From positions 62,001-126,000 of the forward strand of contig NZ_JASCXN010000011.1 in NCBI RefSeq assembly GCF_030010625.1: a stretch of DNA of 64,000 bases, given 5' to 3'. Positions within the stretch are counted from its first letter, which is position 1, and every line of letters starts with the position of its first letter. The notes under the pieces are model-generated. The model saw only the letters and a list, made by a program, of their open reading frames with translations. It had not been told where the DNA came from and made no database searches. Origin of the DNA: Streptomyces sp. CC208A. GTDB taxonomy: Bacteria > Actinomycetota > Actinomycetes > Streptomycetales > Streptomycetaceae. Position numbers and translations under genes: made by a program. Below, piece by piece: positions 49,878 through 60,083 of the stretch.

Positions 49878-51143
49878 GTGACGGCACAGAGCGTCGAGCG
49901 GACGCTGGAGACGGTCTTTCGGCTGGAGTCCGCCCGGATCGTCGCCACCGTGGCGAGGATCGTCCGGGACCTCGGCATCGCCGAGGAGATCGCCCAGGAC
50001 GTGTTCCTGGCGGCCCTGGAGCAGTGGCCCGGCTCCGGGATCCCCGACCGGCCGGGTGCCTGGCTGACGGCCGCCGCCAAGCATCGCGCCGTCGACCTGG
50101 TGCGCCGCCGTGAGACGTACGCCCGCAAGCTCGCCGAGGTCGGCCGGACGCTCCCGGAGGAGTCGTACGACCCGGAGCCCTCCGGCCCCGGCGACATCGA
50201 CGACGACGTGCTCCGGCTGGTCTTCACCACCTGCCATCCGGTGCTCTCCGCCGAGGCGCGCGCGGCGCTCACCCTGCGGCTCGTCGGCGGGCTGCGGACG
50301 GACGAGGTCGCCCGCGCCTTCCTCGTCCCGGAGGCGACCGTCGCGGCCCGGATCACCCGCGCGAAGCGGACGCTCGCGAAGGCGGGCGTGGAGTTCGAGG
50401 TGCCGTACGGGCAGGAGCGCGCGGCCCGGCTCGGCTCGGTCCTGGAGGTCGTCTACCTGGTCTTCAACGAGGGGTACGCGGCGACCGCCGGCGACGACCT
50501 GCTGCGGCCCGGACTCTGCGAGGACGCGCTGAGGCTCGCCCGCGGCCTGGCCGCGCTCATGCCGGGCGAGAGCGAGGTGCACGGCCTGGCCGCCCTCCTC
50601 GAACTCCAGGCATCCCGGACGCCCGCCCGCACCGGGCCCGACGGCCGGCCGGTGCTCCTCGCCGACCAGGACCGGCGCCGCTGGAACCGGCTGCTGATCC
50701 GGCGCGGCTTCGACGCCCTGGCCCGCGCCGGGGACGGGCGGGGCTACGGCCCGTACGCGCTGCAGGCCGCCATCGCCGCCTGCCACGCGCGGGCCGTCTC
50801 GTACGAGGAGACGGACTGGGCGGTGATCGCCGGGCTCTACGGGCGGCTCGCCGTCCTCGCCCCGTCCCCGGTGGTCGAGCTGAACCGGGCGGTGGCCGTG
50901 TCCATGACCGAGGGCCCGGCCGCGGCCCTCGCCCTCGTCGACACCCTGGCCACCGCCCCCGGCCTCGACCGCTACCACCTGCTCCCGAGCGTCCGCGGTG
51001 ATCTCCTCGCCCGCCTGGGCCGTACGGCGGAGGCGCGCGCGGAGTTCGAGCGCGCGGCGGAGCTCACCCGGAACAAGAGCGAGCGCGCCCTGCTCCTGGC
51101 CCGCGCCCGGGACGCTCACCGGCCCGGGACCCTGCCCCCGTAG
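49878..51143 (+). CDS. ECF42-group RNA polymerase sigma factor, second copy
   Basis: 421 residues from GTG 49878. Sigma2 contains LGIAEEIAQDVFLAALEQWP. Sigma4 has LRTDEVARAFLVPEATVAARI. The ECF42 C-terminal extension carries FNEGYAA, RTGPDGRPVLLADQDRRRWN and LNRAVAVSMTEGPAAAL. Unlike the copy at 9606 it has no N-terminal repeat extension. No anti-sigma gene is adjacent, as expected for this group. Confidence 0.93.
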   Translation: MTAQSVERTLETVFRLESARIVATVARIVRDLGIAEEIAQDVFLAALEQWPGSGIPDRPGAWLTAAAKHRAVDLVRRRETYARKLAEVGRTLPEESYDPEPSGPGDIDDDVLRLVFTTCHPVLSAEARAALTLRLVGGLRTDEVARAFLVPEATVAARITRAKRTLAKAGVEFEVPYGQERAARLGSVLEVVYLVFNEGYAATAGDDLLRPGLCEDALRLARGLAALMPGESEVHGLAALLELQASRTPARTGPDGRPVLLADQDRRRWNRLLIRRGFDALARAGDGRGYGPYALQAAIAACHARAVSYEETDWAVIAGLYGRLAVLAPSPVVELNRAVAVSMTEGPAAALALVDTLATAPGLDRYHLLPSVRGDLLARLGRTAEARAEFERAAELTRNKSERALLLARARDAHRPGTLPP

Positions 51144-51149
51144 CCTTCC

Positions 51150-51600
51150 GGCCCACCCGTTCGGCGAGCGTCCGGAGGAGCCCCCGCGCGGATCCCGGGC
51201 CGGGGTGGTCGACCGGGTCGGGCAACGGCGCGTCGAAGGTGGTCAGGCCGAGGGCTTCGGGGGCGGGTCCGCGCCGGTCGTCGAGGACGACGGCGGGCCG
51301 GGACACGTGGTGCACGCACTCGTCGTGCGGATCCACGGCGCGGCGGGTCGGTTCGAGTGTGCGGGGATCCAGCCGGCGGACCAGATCGATGCCCCGGCCG
51401 CGATCCACCGCCCGTCGGCGCCGGCGACCGCCTGGAGGGGCCGGCCCGGCAGTTCGGGGAACGGCTGGTCGTGGAAGGGGGTCCTGGGCTCGGGCATGCT
51501 GCTCCGGCAGGTGGTCGAGGACGACGCGGACGAGGATGCCCGAGGCCTCCGGGCCCGCGTCGGGTGCGAGCGTACGGAAGGACGGCCGGCGGTCCGGCTC
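51150..51600 (-). pseudogene. Possible frameshifted remnant, unrecognised
   Basis: Between the sigma gene and the methyltransferase, 455 bp carry no intact gene. On the minus strand, coding-like GC3 bias is in one frame to ~51500, a second frame (FPELPGRPLQAVAGADGRWIAA) to ~51395, then the first again (LVRRLDPRTLEP...DECVHHVSRPAVVLDD). Two frameshifts would reconstruct one protein of ~150 residues; no family is recognised. Chance bias is possible. Confidence 0.25.
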
Positions 51601-52774
51601 ACCGCCCCGCCGGCCGGCCGATCAGCATCGTCGGGGCCCCCGCGACCCGGGTGAGCAGTACCGTCGCGGAGTTCGGCCCCTTCGGCTTCACCTTCCGGCG
51701 GATCTCCTCCGGTTCGACGGCCGAGCCGCGCTTCTTCACGGTCAGGACGCCGACCTCCCGCTCGCGCAGCAGGGCCTTCAACTTCTTGAGGTTGAAGGGC
51801 AGTTCGTCGGTGATCTCGTAGGCGGAGGCGTACGGGGTGGGGGTGAGGGCGTCGGAGGTGACGTAGGCGATCGTCTCGTCGATCAGGCCGCCGTCCAGCT
51901 CCTCGGCGACCTCGGCGACCAGATGGGCGCGGATGACGGCGCCGTCGGGCTCGTACAGGTAGCGGCCGACGGGGCGGACCCGCGGGTCGGGGAGGCCCCG
52001 GCCGGTGAGGGTCGCGCCGGAGGGCAGCAGGGTGGCGCGGCGCGCGCCCGGGGCCGTACCGAACCAGAGGACCGCCTCCTTCACGTCGCCGCCGTCCGAG
52101 ATCCACTCGGCCTCGGCCTCCTCGGGCACGGTCTCGTGCGGGACGCCGGGGGCGATCTTCAGGGCCGCGCGCGGGGCCTTGCGGGCCGCCTCGATCGCCC
52201 AGGAGAGCGGCGGCGAGTACGCCTCCGGGTCGAAGACTCGGCCCCGGCCGCTCCGCCGCGCCGGGTCGACGAAGACGGCGTCGTGCGGGCTCGTGTCGAT
52301 CTCCGTGACGTCGGCGCAGCGGACCTCGATCAGGTCCGCGAGGCCGAGCGCGGCGGCGTTGGCGCGGGCGACCTCGGCGGTGAGCGGGTCGCGGTCGACG
52401 GCGAGGACGGAGATGCCGGCGCGGGCGAGCGCGAGCGCGTCGCCGCCGATGCCGGAGCAGAGGTCGGCGACGCTCCGGACCCCGAGGGCCTTGAGGCGGG
52501 CCGCGCGGTAGGTGCCGACGGCCGCGCGCGTGGACTGCTCGACGCCGTTCGGCGTGAAGTACATCCGGTACGCGTCCTCGGTGCCGAACTTCGCCGCCGC
52601 GCGCTGCCGCAGCCGGGCCTGCCCGAGGGCCGCCGACACCAGTTCGGCGGGGTGGTCGCGGCGCAGCCGGGAGGCGACCGCCAGCTCCTGGGCGGGGTCG
52701 TAGTCGCGCAGGGCGGCGAGGAGCGTCTGGCCCTCGGGGGCGAGCAGGGCGGTGAAGGCGGCGAGATCGGTCAC
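51599..52774 (-). CDS. Class I SAM-dependent methyltransferase with THUMP-like C-terminal domain
   Basis: 391 residues from GTG 52774. The N-terminal helical region is followed by the SAM-binding motif VADLCSGIGGDALALA near residue 95. DAVFVDPARRSGRGRVFDP follows, as in the actinobacterial THUMP-like methyltransferase family. The C-terminal domain has KVKPKGPNSATVLLTR. The target is unknown; RNA is a possibility. It is divergent from deacetylase copy 2. Confidence 0.87.
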   Translation of the reverse strand: MTDLAAFTALLAPEGQTLLAALRDYDPAQELAVASRLRRDHPAELVSAALGQARLRQRAAAKFGTEDAYRMYFTPNGVEQSTRAAVGTYRAARLKALGVRSVADLCSGIGGDALALARAGISVLAVDRDPLTAEVARANAAALGLADLIEVRCADVTEIDTSPHDAVFVDPARRSGRGRVFDPEAYSPPLSWAIEAARKAPRAALKIAPGVPHETVPEEAEAEWISDGGDVKEAVLWFGTAPGARRATLLPSGATLTGRGLPDPRVRPVGRYLYEPDGAVIRAHLVAEVAEELDGGLIDETIAYVTSDALTPTPYASAYEITDELPFNLKKLKALLREREVGVLTVKKRGSAVEPEEIRRKVKPKGPNSATVLLTRVAGAPTMLIGRPAGR

Positions 52775-52921
52775 CGTCTCATTCTCCGTCGTCTTCTCCG
52801 TCGTCCCGCGCTGTGGGCCGGGCGGGGGACAGCGGGGCCGGTACGGAGGTGTCGCGGCCGGGCGGGGCGGGCCGCGCTGACAGGATGCGGCGCCATGACC
52901 CCCGTACGACAAAAGGACCAG

Positions 52922-53884
52922 ATGATGACAGAAGGTGGTTTGCGGCGTGGTTCGTGGCGCGGTGCGCGCCGTGCCGTGGGGGGCGTGCTCCTCGTCGCCG
53001 CGCTCACCTCCACCGCGGCCTGCGCGAGCGAGGCCGGGCCCGGTTCCCCCGGCGCCCCCGCCCCCGCCGCGGGCCAGCAGGCTCCTGCGGAGGTCGCTGC
53101 CCGGTCGGCTCAGCAGAAGGAGGCCGCGCGGGCGCGGCAGAAGGCCGAGCTGGCGCAGTGGCGGGCCGCCCGCGCCGCCGCCGCGAAGAAGTGGGGGCTC
53201 AAGGCGACCCCCCTGGAGGCGCCCGCCCCGCCGGCGGCCAAGCCGAAGATCACCACCCGGAAGGGCTTCGAGACCGCGGGCAAGGACCTGCCGCCCGTCT
53301 TCACCACCGTCCCCACCAAGGAGAAGGTCGTCTTCCTGACGATCGACGACGGCTCCGACAAGGACCCCGCACTCATCCGCATGATGAGCGAGCTCGGGAT
53401 CCCGTACAGCGCCTTCCTCAGCGACTACGTGATCAGCGACGACTACGGCTACTTCGCGAAGATGCAGAAGTCGCAGCCGCGCGGCGTCACCCTCAACAAC
53501 CACACCCTGCACCACAAGTACCTGCCCGGACTGTCCTACGCGCGGCAGAAGCAGGAGATCTGCGGGATGCAGGACGTCATCGAGAAGAAGTACGGCAAGC
53601 GCCCCGAGCTCTTCCGGCCCCCGTACGGCAACTACAACCAGGACACCCTGCGCGCCGCCAAGTCCTGCGGCGTCAAGGCCGTTCCGCTCTGGGCCGCCGA
53701 GGCGTTCCCCGACCGCATGGAGTGGCGCGAGTGGGACCGGGACCTGCACCCCGGCGACATCGTCCTCACCCACTTCCGCGGCGAGGAGGAGTGGAAGGGC
53801 AGCATGCCGGACATGATCCGCAGGGTGATGAACGTGATCACGGCGAAGGGCTACGCCGTCGGCAGGCTGGAGGACTACGTATGA
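52922..53884 (+). CDS. Polysaccharide deacetylase lipoprotein (NodB fold), copy 2
   Basis: 320 residues from ATG 52922, which follows AAAAGGA; ATG 52895 is an in-frame alternative. The signal ends in a STAAC lipobox. A coiled-coil-like Ala/Arg/Gln stretch and WGLKATPLEAPAPP precede the NodB domain: FLTIDDGSDKD, NNHTLHHKYLPG and FRPPYGNYN. Clearly paralogous to 48408-49274. The stop overlaps a small lipoprotein gene (ATGA). Confidence 0.9.
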   Translation: MMTEGGLRRGSWRGARRAVGGVLLVAALTSTAACASEAGPGSPGAPAPAAGQQAPAEVAARSAQQKEAARARQKAELAQWRAARAAAAKKWGLKATPLEAPAPPAAKPKITTRKGFETAGKDLPPVFTTVPTKEKVVFLTIDDGSDKDPALIRMMSELGIPYSAFLSDYVISDDYGYFAKMQKSQPRGVTLNNHTLHHKYLPGLSYARQKQEICGMQDVIEKKYGKRPELFRPPYGNYNQDTLRAAKSCGVKAVPLWAAEAFPDRMEWREWDRDLHPGDIVLTHFRGEEEWKGSMPDMIRRVMNVITAKGYAVGRLEDYV

Positions 53885-54072
53885 GACCTCCGGCGGGACC
53901 TCCGCGCCCGGGGCACCTGGGCCCGCTCCTGGCCGTCGCCCTGCTGCTCGGCCTCACCGGCTGCGCCCCGGCCGTGGACCCGCTCGAACGGCTCGGCCGC
54001 AAGGCCGTCGAGCGGATCGCCGACGGGCCGTCCGAGCGGCCCGTCCGGGCGGACCGGACCGCCACGGAGTGA
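53881..54072 (+). CDS. Small lipoprotein coupled to deacetylase copy 2
   Basis: 63 residues starting in the ATGA overlap with the deacetylase stop. A signal segment (LGPLLAVALLLGLTGC) ends in a good lipobox. The mature part is short and charged. It is probably membrane-anchored outside the cell; a partner role for the deacetylase is inferred only from coupling. Confidence 0.8.
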   Translation: MRPPAGPPRPGHLGPLLAVALLLGLTGCAPAVDPLERLGRKAVERIADGPSERPVRADRTATE

Positions 54073-54076
54073 GGAA

Positions 54077-54103
54077 TTGGCACTCCGCTTGACCGAGTGC
54101 TAA
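54077..54103 (+). promoter_or_regulatory. CIRCE element 1 (HrcA operator)
   Basis: TTGGCACTC-N9-GAGTGCTAA, one mismatch from the CIRCE consensus, overlaps the -35 of the groES promoter. Confidence 0.9.
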
Positions 54104-54118
54104 TCGCGGTCATAGTCT
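54089..54118 (+). promoter_or_regulatory. groES-groEL1 promoter
   Basis: TTGACC (54089-54094), 18 nt and TAGTCT (54113-54118), lying between and overlapping the two CIRCE elements. Confidence 0.65.
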
Positions 54119-54123
54119 CGGCT

Positions 54124-54150
54124 CTGGCACTCCCCACAGGAGAGTGCCAG
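54124..54150 (+). promoter_or_regulatory. CIRCE element 2
   Basis: CTGGCACTC-N9-GAGTGCCAG has the same 9-9-9 geometry, with perfect arms. It sits at the predicted transcript start, so HrcA could block initiation. Confidence 0.8.
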
Positions 54151-54249
54151 CGTAGCGACGGGCAGGTCCGGCACCCGCGACGACGGATCCACCTGGTCGC
54201 CACCTCAGACAGTTAACCCCGCGAGATCTCCGAAGGGGGAGGTCGGATC

Positions 54250-54558
54250 GTGACGACCGCCAGCTCCAAGGTTGCCATCAAGCCGCTTGAGGACCGCATC
54301 GTGGTCCAGCCGCTCGACGCCGAGCAGACCACGGCCTCCGGCCTGGTCATCCCGGACACCGCGAAGGAGAAGCCCCAGGAGGGCGCCGTCCTCGCCGTGG
54401 GCCCGGGCCGCTTCGAGAACGGCGAGCGCCTTCCGCTCGACGTGAAGGTCGGCGACGTCGTGCTCTACAGCAAGTACGGCGGCACCGAGGTCAAGTACAA
54501 CGGCGACGAGTACCTCGTCCTCTCGGCCCGCGACGTGCTCGCGATCATCGAGAAGTAA
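54250..54558 (+). CDS. groES: Co-chaperonin GroES
   Basis: 102-residue lid of the GroEL chaperonin. It contains [21 protein letters not shown] (the mobile loop region) and [17 protein letters not shown] at the end. GTG start after AAGGGGGAGG. It is first in a bicistronic heat-shock operon under HrcA/CIRCE control. Confidence 0.98.
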   Translation: MTTASSKVAIKPLEDRIVVQPLDAEQTTASGLVIPDTAKEKPQEGAVLAVGPGRFENGERLPLDVKVGDVVLYSKYGGTEVKYNGDEYLVLSARDVLAIIEK

Positions 54559-54578
54559 GACGACGTACGTGCATTGAA

Positions 54579-54630
54579 CCGCGCCCCTGAGACCCCCTGA
54601 TTCCACGGGCGTCCAGGGGCGCGGTCTTTT
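54579..54630 (+). terminator. Hairpin between groES and groEL1
   Basis: CCGCGCCCCT (54579-54588) pairs with AGGGGCGCGG (54615-54624), followed by TCTTTTC. It may partly terminate or be a processing site, giving unequal groES and groEL levels. Confidence 0.55.
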
Positions 54631-54655
54631 CAGAAACGATTTCCGAGAGGGCTGA

Positions 54656-56293
<1,638 letters not shown>

Positions 56294-56331
56294 TCCACCC
56301 GATCCACCTGCTTCACCTGCTTCACTGCCGA

Positions 56332-56364
56332 GGCCCGGTGCTCCCGTCGCGGGAGCACCGGGCC
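56332..56364 (+). terminator. groEL1 terminator
   Basis: A perfect 15-bp stem starting GGCCCGGTGCTCCCG with a TCG loop, 38 nt after the stop. No T-tract. Confidence 0.75.
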
Positions 56365-56517
56365 CCGGTGCGTGTGCGGCTGTCCGCCGGATCATGGCCG
56401 GGGCCACGACTTCCGGCCCGGCACCTCGCGGCGTTGCCGCGGTGCCGAAACGCCCAGCAGCTGCTTCCCCGAGCTCTCGACTTCGCCTGAGCGGGAGACC
56501 CCACCCGCCGGACGGCC

Positions 56518-57216
56518 TCAGGCCTCGACGGCGCCGAGCTGGTTCATCAGGCCGAGCAGGTCGTACTGCCACCACCCTTCGACGATCTTCCCGTCGTCCC
56601 GGAAGCGGTGGATGACCGTGCCGGTCATCGTCACCTCCATGCCGGTGGGCTGGAGCCCCATGAAGTCCCCGGTGTGGGCGCCCCGCCAGGTGAAGCGGGT
56701 GCAGACCCGGTCGCCGTCGGCGAGCTGGTCGTCGATCGTGAAGGCGAAGTCGAAGCCGTTCCGCCACTCCTCTATCTCGCGCCGGAGCGCGTCCATGCCG
56801 ATGGTGTCCTGCTCGTTCGTCGGGTCGTGGTCGTGGTACCCCTCGGCGATCACCTCGTCGAGGAGCGCCAGCTCCGGCTCCTCCGCCATCAGCTCGAAGA
56901 ACCGCCGGGCGTTCGCCTTGTACAGCGCCTCGTCCCGGACCACGTCCAGATCGGTGAAGGTCGGCATCTCGTCGCAGAGGGCGACCATCTCCCGGAAGAT
57001 CCGGTCGGTCTCCGGCAGCTGCGAGTTGCGCATGGCCACGTCGTACGAGGGGAACTCGACGATCTCCACGACGTGCGAGGCGTCGGACCGGTCCTTGCCG
57101 ACGATGCTGTGGGTCGCGGTGCGTTTTCCCCGGGTCTGCTCGACCCACCGGTCCATGAGCCGGTTGAGCTCCTCGACCCGGCTCGTCCTGCAATCGATGA
57201 TCTGCACGAAGGTCAT
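56518..57216 (-). CDS. Fused ABM-like and SnoaL-like protein
   Basis: 232 residues. The first ~95 have a ferredoxin-like ABM pattern (FVQIIDCRTSRVEELNRLMDRWVEQTRG). The C-terminal ~125 residues fit the SnoaL polyketide-cyclase/ester-cyclase fold (EVIAEGYHDHDPTNEQDTIGMDALR, then TGTVIHRFRDDGKIVEGWWQYD). The reaction is unknown. No polyketide genes are nearby, so a housekeeping or detoxifying role is as likely. Confidence 0.85.
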   Translation of the reverse strand: MTFVQIIDCRTSRVEELNRLMDRWVEQTRGKRTATHSIVGKDRSDASHVVEIVEFPSYDVAMRNSQLPETDRIFREMVALCDEMPTFTDLDVVRDEALYKANARRFFELMAEEPELALLDEVIAEGYHDHDPTNEQDTIGMDALRREIEEWRNGFDFAFTIDDQLADGDRVCTRFTWRGAHTGDFMGLQPTGMEVTMTGTVIHRFRDDGKIVEGWWQYDLLGLMNQLGAVEA

Positions 57217-57420
57217 GGCCGCCTCCGACCGGGCGAAGCCGCGGATGGACCCTTCCAGTCTAGGCCGAGACGAGACGGTGCCGCCGGTCGGACCAGGCGG
57301 CCGAGGCGACGGGCGCGCCGATCACGCACGCGGCCCGGCCCGCGGCCGTCGGCGGGCGGGGGACGCGTACTCAACTCCCCTGAGGACGGGGAGTACGGGC
57401 CGGGGTACGGGCGTACGGGC

Positions 57421-58194
57421 TTACTGGGGCCCGTACTTGCGGCCCGCCTTCGACGACAGCCCGCCGAGCAGCGCGCGCGGCGCCAGCTTCACCACGCCCA
57501 TCAGCGCCTTGTAGCGCGGGTCCGGGATCGACAGCGACCTGCCGCGCGCCAGGTCGGCGAGGGCCGCCGCCACCAGCTTGTCCGCGTCCAGCCACATCCA
57601 GCCGGGGATGTTGTCCGTGCCCATCCCGGCCCGCTCGTGGAACTCGGTGCGCACGAAGCCGGGGCAGAGCGCCATCAGGCGCACCCCGCTGCCCGCCAGG
57701 TCCCGGGCCGCGCCCTGGGTGAACTGCACGACCCACGCCTTCGAGGCCCCGTAGGTGCCGCGCGGCACGAAGGCCGCCACCGAGGCCACGTTCACCACGC
57801 CGCCCCGGCCGCGCTCCTTCATCGCGGCGGCCGCGGCCGAGGTCAGCCGGAGCACCGCCTCGCAGTGCACCGTCAGCATCCGCAGCTCGTCGGCCATGGG
57901 CACGTCGAGGAAGCGGCCCTTGTTGCCGAAGCCCGCGTTGTTCACCAGCAGGTCGACCGGGCGGCGCGGATCCGAGAGCCGGGCCTCGACCGCGGCGATC
58001 CCCTCCTCGTCGGAGAGGTCCGCGGCGAGGACCTCGGCCTCCACGCCGTGCCGGTCGTGCAGCTCGGTGGCCTGTTCCCGAAGGCGCGTCAGGTCCCGTG
58101 CCACGAGGACGACGTCGTGCCCGTCGGCCGCGAGGCGGCGAGCGAAGGCGGCGCCGATGCCGGCGGTGGCTCCCGTGATCAGTGCAGTGGTCAT
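57421..58194 (-). CDS. Short-chain dehydrogenase/reductase
   Basis: 257-residue NAD(P)-dependent SDR. The cofactor motif is TGATAGIG at residues ~8-15, with NNAG at about 90. The catalytic pair lies in YGASK, and CPGFVRTEFHE follows the active site. Substrate unknown. It is separated from the MOSC gene by 102 bp in the same direction. Confidence 0.93.
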   Translation of the reverse strand: MTTALITGATAGIGAAFARRLAADGHDVVLVARDLTRLREQATELHDRHGVEAEVLAADLSDEEGIAAVEARLSDPRRPVDLLVNNAGFGNKGRFLDVPMADELRMLTVHCEAVLRLTSAAAAAMKERGRGGVVNVASVAAFVPRGTYGASKAWVVQFTQGAARDLAGSGVRLMALCPGFVRTEFHERAGMGTDNIPGWMWLDADKLVAAALADLARGRSLSIPDPRYKALMGVVKLAPRALLGGLSSKAGRKYGPQ

Positions 58195-58296
58195 ACCGGA
58201 ACCGTAGTGCCCGCCCGGATGGCGTACGGCTCGGCGTACGGCTCCTCTGTCAGGTGCCGTGCTCCGCCGCGCACTTCCTCGTGTACGGCTCCGGTC

Positions 58297-59007
58297 TCAG
58301 GCCCCGTCCTTGTTCCCGTCCTTGTCCGCGTGCAGCTCCGCGTGGCGGCGGGCGAGGGCGAGGAGGCCGGACTCCATCCACTCCGCGGCCACCAGCGTCT
58401 CCGGCAGGAGCTCGCGCTCGGTGGTCGCCGCCCGGTGCAGGAAGGAGACGGTGATGCCGTGGTCGGGGCGGTGCACGACCGTGACCGGGTCGCCGGCCCG
58501 CACCTCGCCCGGCTCGATCACCCGCAGCAGCGCGCCAGGACCGGCCTGCGCCTGGGTGAACCGCCGTACCCAGCCCTGGGCGGGGTGGCCCTGCTCCTCC
58601 AGGTGGCCCTGGAAGGTGCGGCAGGGGATCCGGCCGCCGGTGACCTCCAGGACCACGTCCTCGCCGATCCGCCACCGCTCGCCGATCAGCGCCCCGTTCA
58701 CGTCCAGGCCGCTCGTCGTCAGGTTCTCCCCGAAGGAGCCGTTCGCCAGTTCCCGGCCCAGCTCCTTCTCCCACAGGTCCAGGTCCTCGCGGGCGAAGGC
58801 GTACACGGCCCGGTCGGCACCGCCGTGGAAGCGCAGGTCGCACACGTCGTCCCCGGCGACCCCGCTCGCCCCGACCCCGTTGGCGCCGGGGGACTCGATC
58901 CGTACGGGCCCGTCGACGGGGCGCTTGTCGATGCCGGTCATCCCCGAGGCGGAGTCGGTGTAGTCCGCCTTCTTCGCCCGGCCCGCGTTCACGCTCAGCA
59001 AAGTCAT
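58297..59007 (-). CDS. MOSC domain protein (YiiM-like)
   Basis: 236 residues. The MOSC fold shows DLRFHGGADRAVYAFAREDLDLW, FGENLTTSGLDV and GGRIPCRTFQGHL, with the conserved Cys. A helical C-terminal 3-alpha segment follows, as in YiiM. YiiM-type enzymes reduce N-hydroxylated compounds using molybdenum cofactor. It is divergent from the LysR gene, 91 bp apart. Confidence 0.9.
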   Translation of the reverse strand: MTLLSVNAGRAKKADYTDSASGMTGIDKRPVDGPVRIESPGANGVGASGVAGDDVCDLRFHGGADRAVYAFAREDLDLWEKELGRELANGSFGENLTTSGLDVNGALIGERWRIGEDVVLEVTGGRIPCRTFQGHLEEQGHPAQGWVRRFTQAQAGPGALLRVIEPGEVRAGDPVTVVHRPDHGITVSFLHRAATTERELLPETLVAAEWMESGLLALARRHAELHADKDGNKDGA

Positions 59008-59049
59008 GGAGGCAGCCTAGGCGGGCCGGATGCCCCCCCACCTCAAAGA

Positions 59050-59092
59050 TTCGATCGAACATTCGCGCCTGCCCCCAAGAGTCGCTTATGCT
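59050..59092 (+). promoter_or_regulatory. LysR promoter, predicted leaderless, with palindrome
   Basis: TATGCT (59087-59092) ends 6 nt before the GTG at 59099, placing +1 at the start codon. The palindrome TTCGATCGAA (59050-59059) lies between the divergent MOSC and LysR genes and may be the regulator's site. The -35 (TTCGCG) is weak. Confidence 0.4.
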
Positions 59093-59098
59093 CGCCTC

Positions 59099-59998
59099 GT
59101 GATCGAGGCACGTCATCTCCGCGTCCTGCGCGCCGTCGCCGCCACCGGCTCCTTCTCCGCCGCCGCGCGCGAACTCGGCTGCACCCAGCCCGCCGTCAGC
59201 CAGCAGATGAAGGCCCTGGAGTCCTCGGCCGGCACCCCGCTGCTGATCCGGACAGGCCGCGAGATGCGCCTCACCCAGGCCGGTGAGGTCCTGGTCCGGC
59301 ACGCCGCCGGCATCCTCGCGGGGCTCACCGCCGCCGAGGAGGAGGTCGCCGCCATCGCCGGCCTGCGGGCCGGCCGCGTCCGGCTCGTCTCCTTCCCCAG
59401 CGGCAGCTCCACCCTCGTCCCCACCGCGCTCGCCGCCCTGCGCGCCGCCCACCCCGGCACCCGCGTCTCCCTCGTCGAGGCCGAACCGCCGCGCTCCGTC
59501 GAGATGCTCCGCGAGGGCGACTGCGACATCGCCCTCGCCTTCCGGTACGGATCGGGCCAGGCCGCCTCCGAGTGGGACGACCTGGTGGTCCGCCCGCTCC
59601 TCACCGACCGGCTCGTGGGCCTGGTGCCCGAGGGGCACCCGCTCGCCGGCGCCGGCTCGGTGGGCATCGCCGAACTGGCCGGGGACTCCTGGATCGCGGG
59701 CTGCCCGCGCTGCCGCCGTCAGCTCGTCGACGTCTGCGAGGAGGCCGGCTTCGCCCCGCGCATCGACTTCGCCACCGACGACTACCCGGCCGTGGTGGGC
59801 CTGGTCGGCGCGGGCCTGGGCGTGGCCGTCCTGCCGGAGCTCGCCATCGAGTCCGTACGGCCCAAGGGAGCGCGGACCGTGGCCGTCGAACCCGCCGTGG
59901 AGCGGGAGATCGTGGCGCTGACCCTGCCGGACCTGGCGAACGTCCCGGCCGTCGCGGCCACCCTCGACGAGCTGACCCGGGCCGCCACGCGCGCGTAG
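59099..59998 (+). CDS. LysR-family transcriptional regulator
   Basis: 299 residues from GTG 59099, which begins at the helix-turn-helix (MIEARHLRVLRAVAATGSFS, then CTQPAVSQQMKALE). The effector domain follows (RVRLVSFPSGSSTLVPTAL). A longer in-frame version from 59030 would precede the HTH with 23 unlikely residues. Its likely target is the divergent MOSC gene or itself; the ligand is unknown. Confidence 0.92.
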   Translation: MIEARHLRVLRAVAATGSFSAAARELGCTQPAVSQQMKALESSAGTPLLIRTGREMRLTQAGEVLVRHAAGILAGLTAAEEEVAAIAGLRAGRVRLVSFPSGSSTLVPTALAALRAAHPGTRVSLVEAEPPRSVEMLREGDCDIALAFRYGSGQAASEWDDLVVRPLLTDRLVGLVPEGHPLAGAGSVGIAELAGDSWIAGCPRCRRQLVDVCEEAGFAPRIDFATDDYPAVVGLVGAGLGVAVLPELAIESVRPKGARTVAVEPAVEREIVALTLPDLANVPAVAATLDELTRAATRA

Positions 59999-60083
59999 GC
60001 GGGGCCCGGCGCCACGCGCGCGTGCGCGGCGCGTACGTCTCTCTGGGGTCAGGTCCTGGGATCAGGTCCGGGGAAACGTTCCT

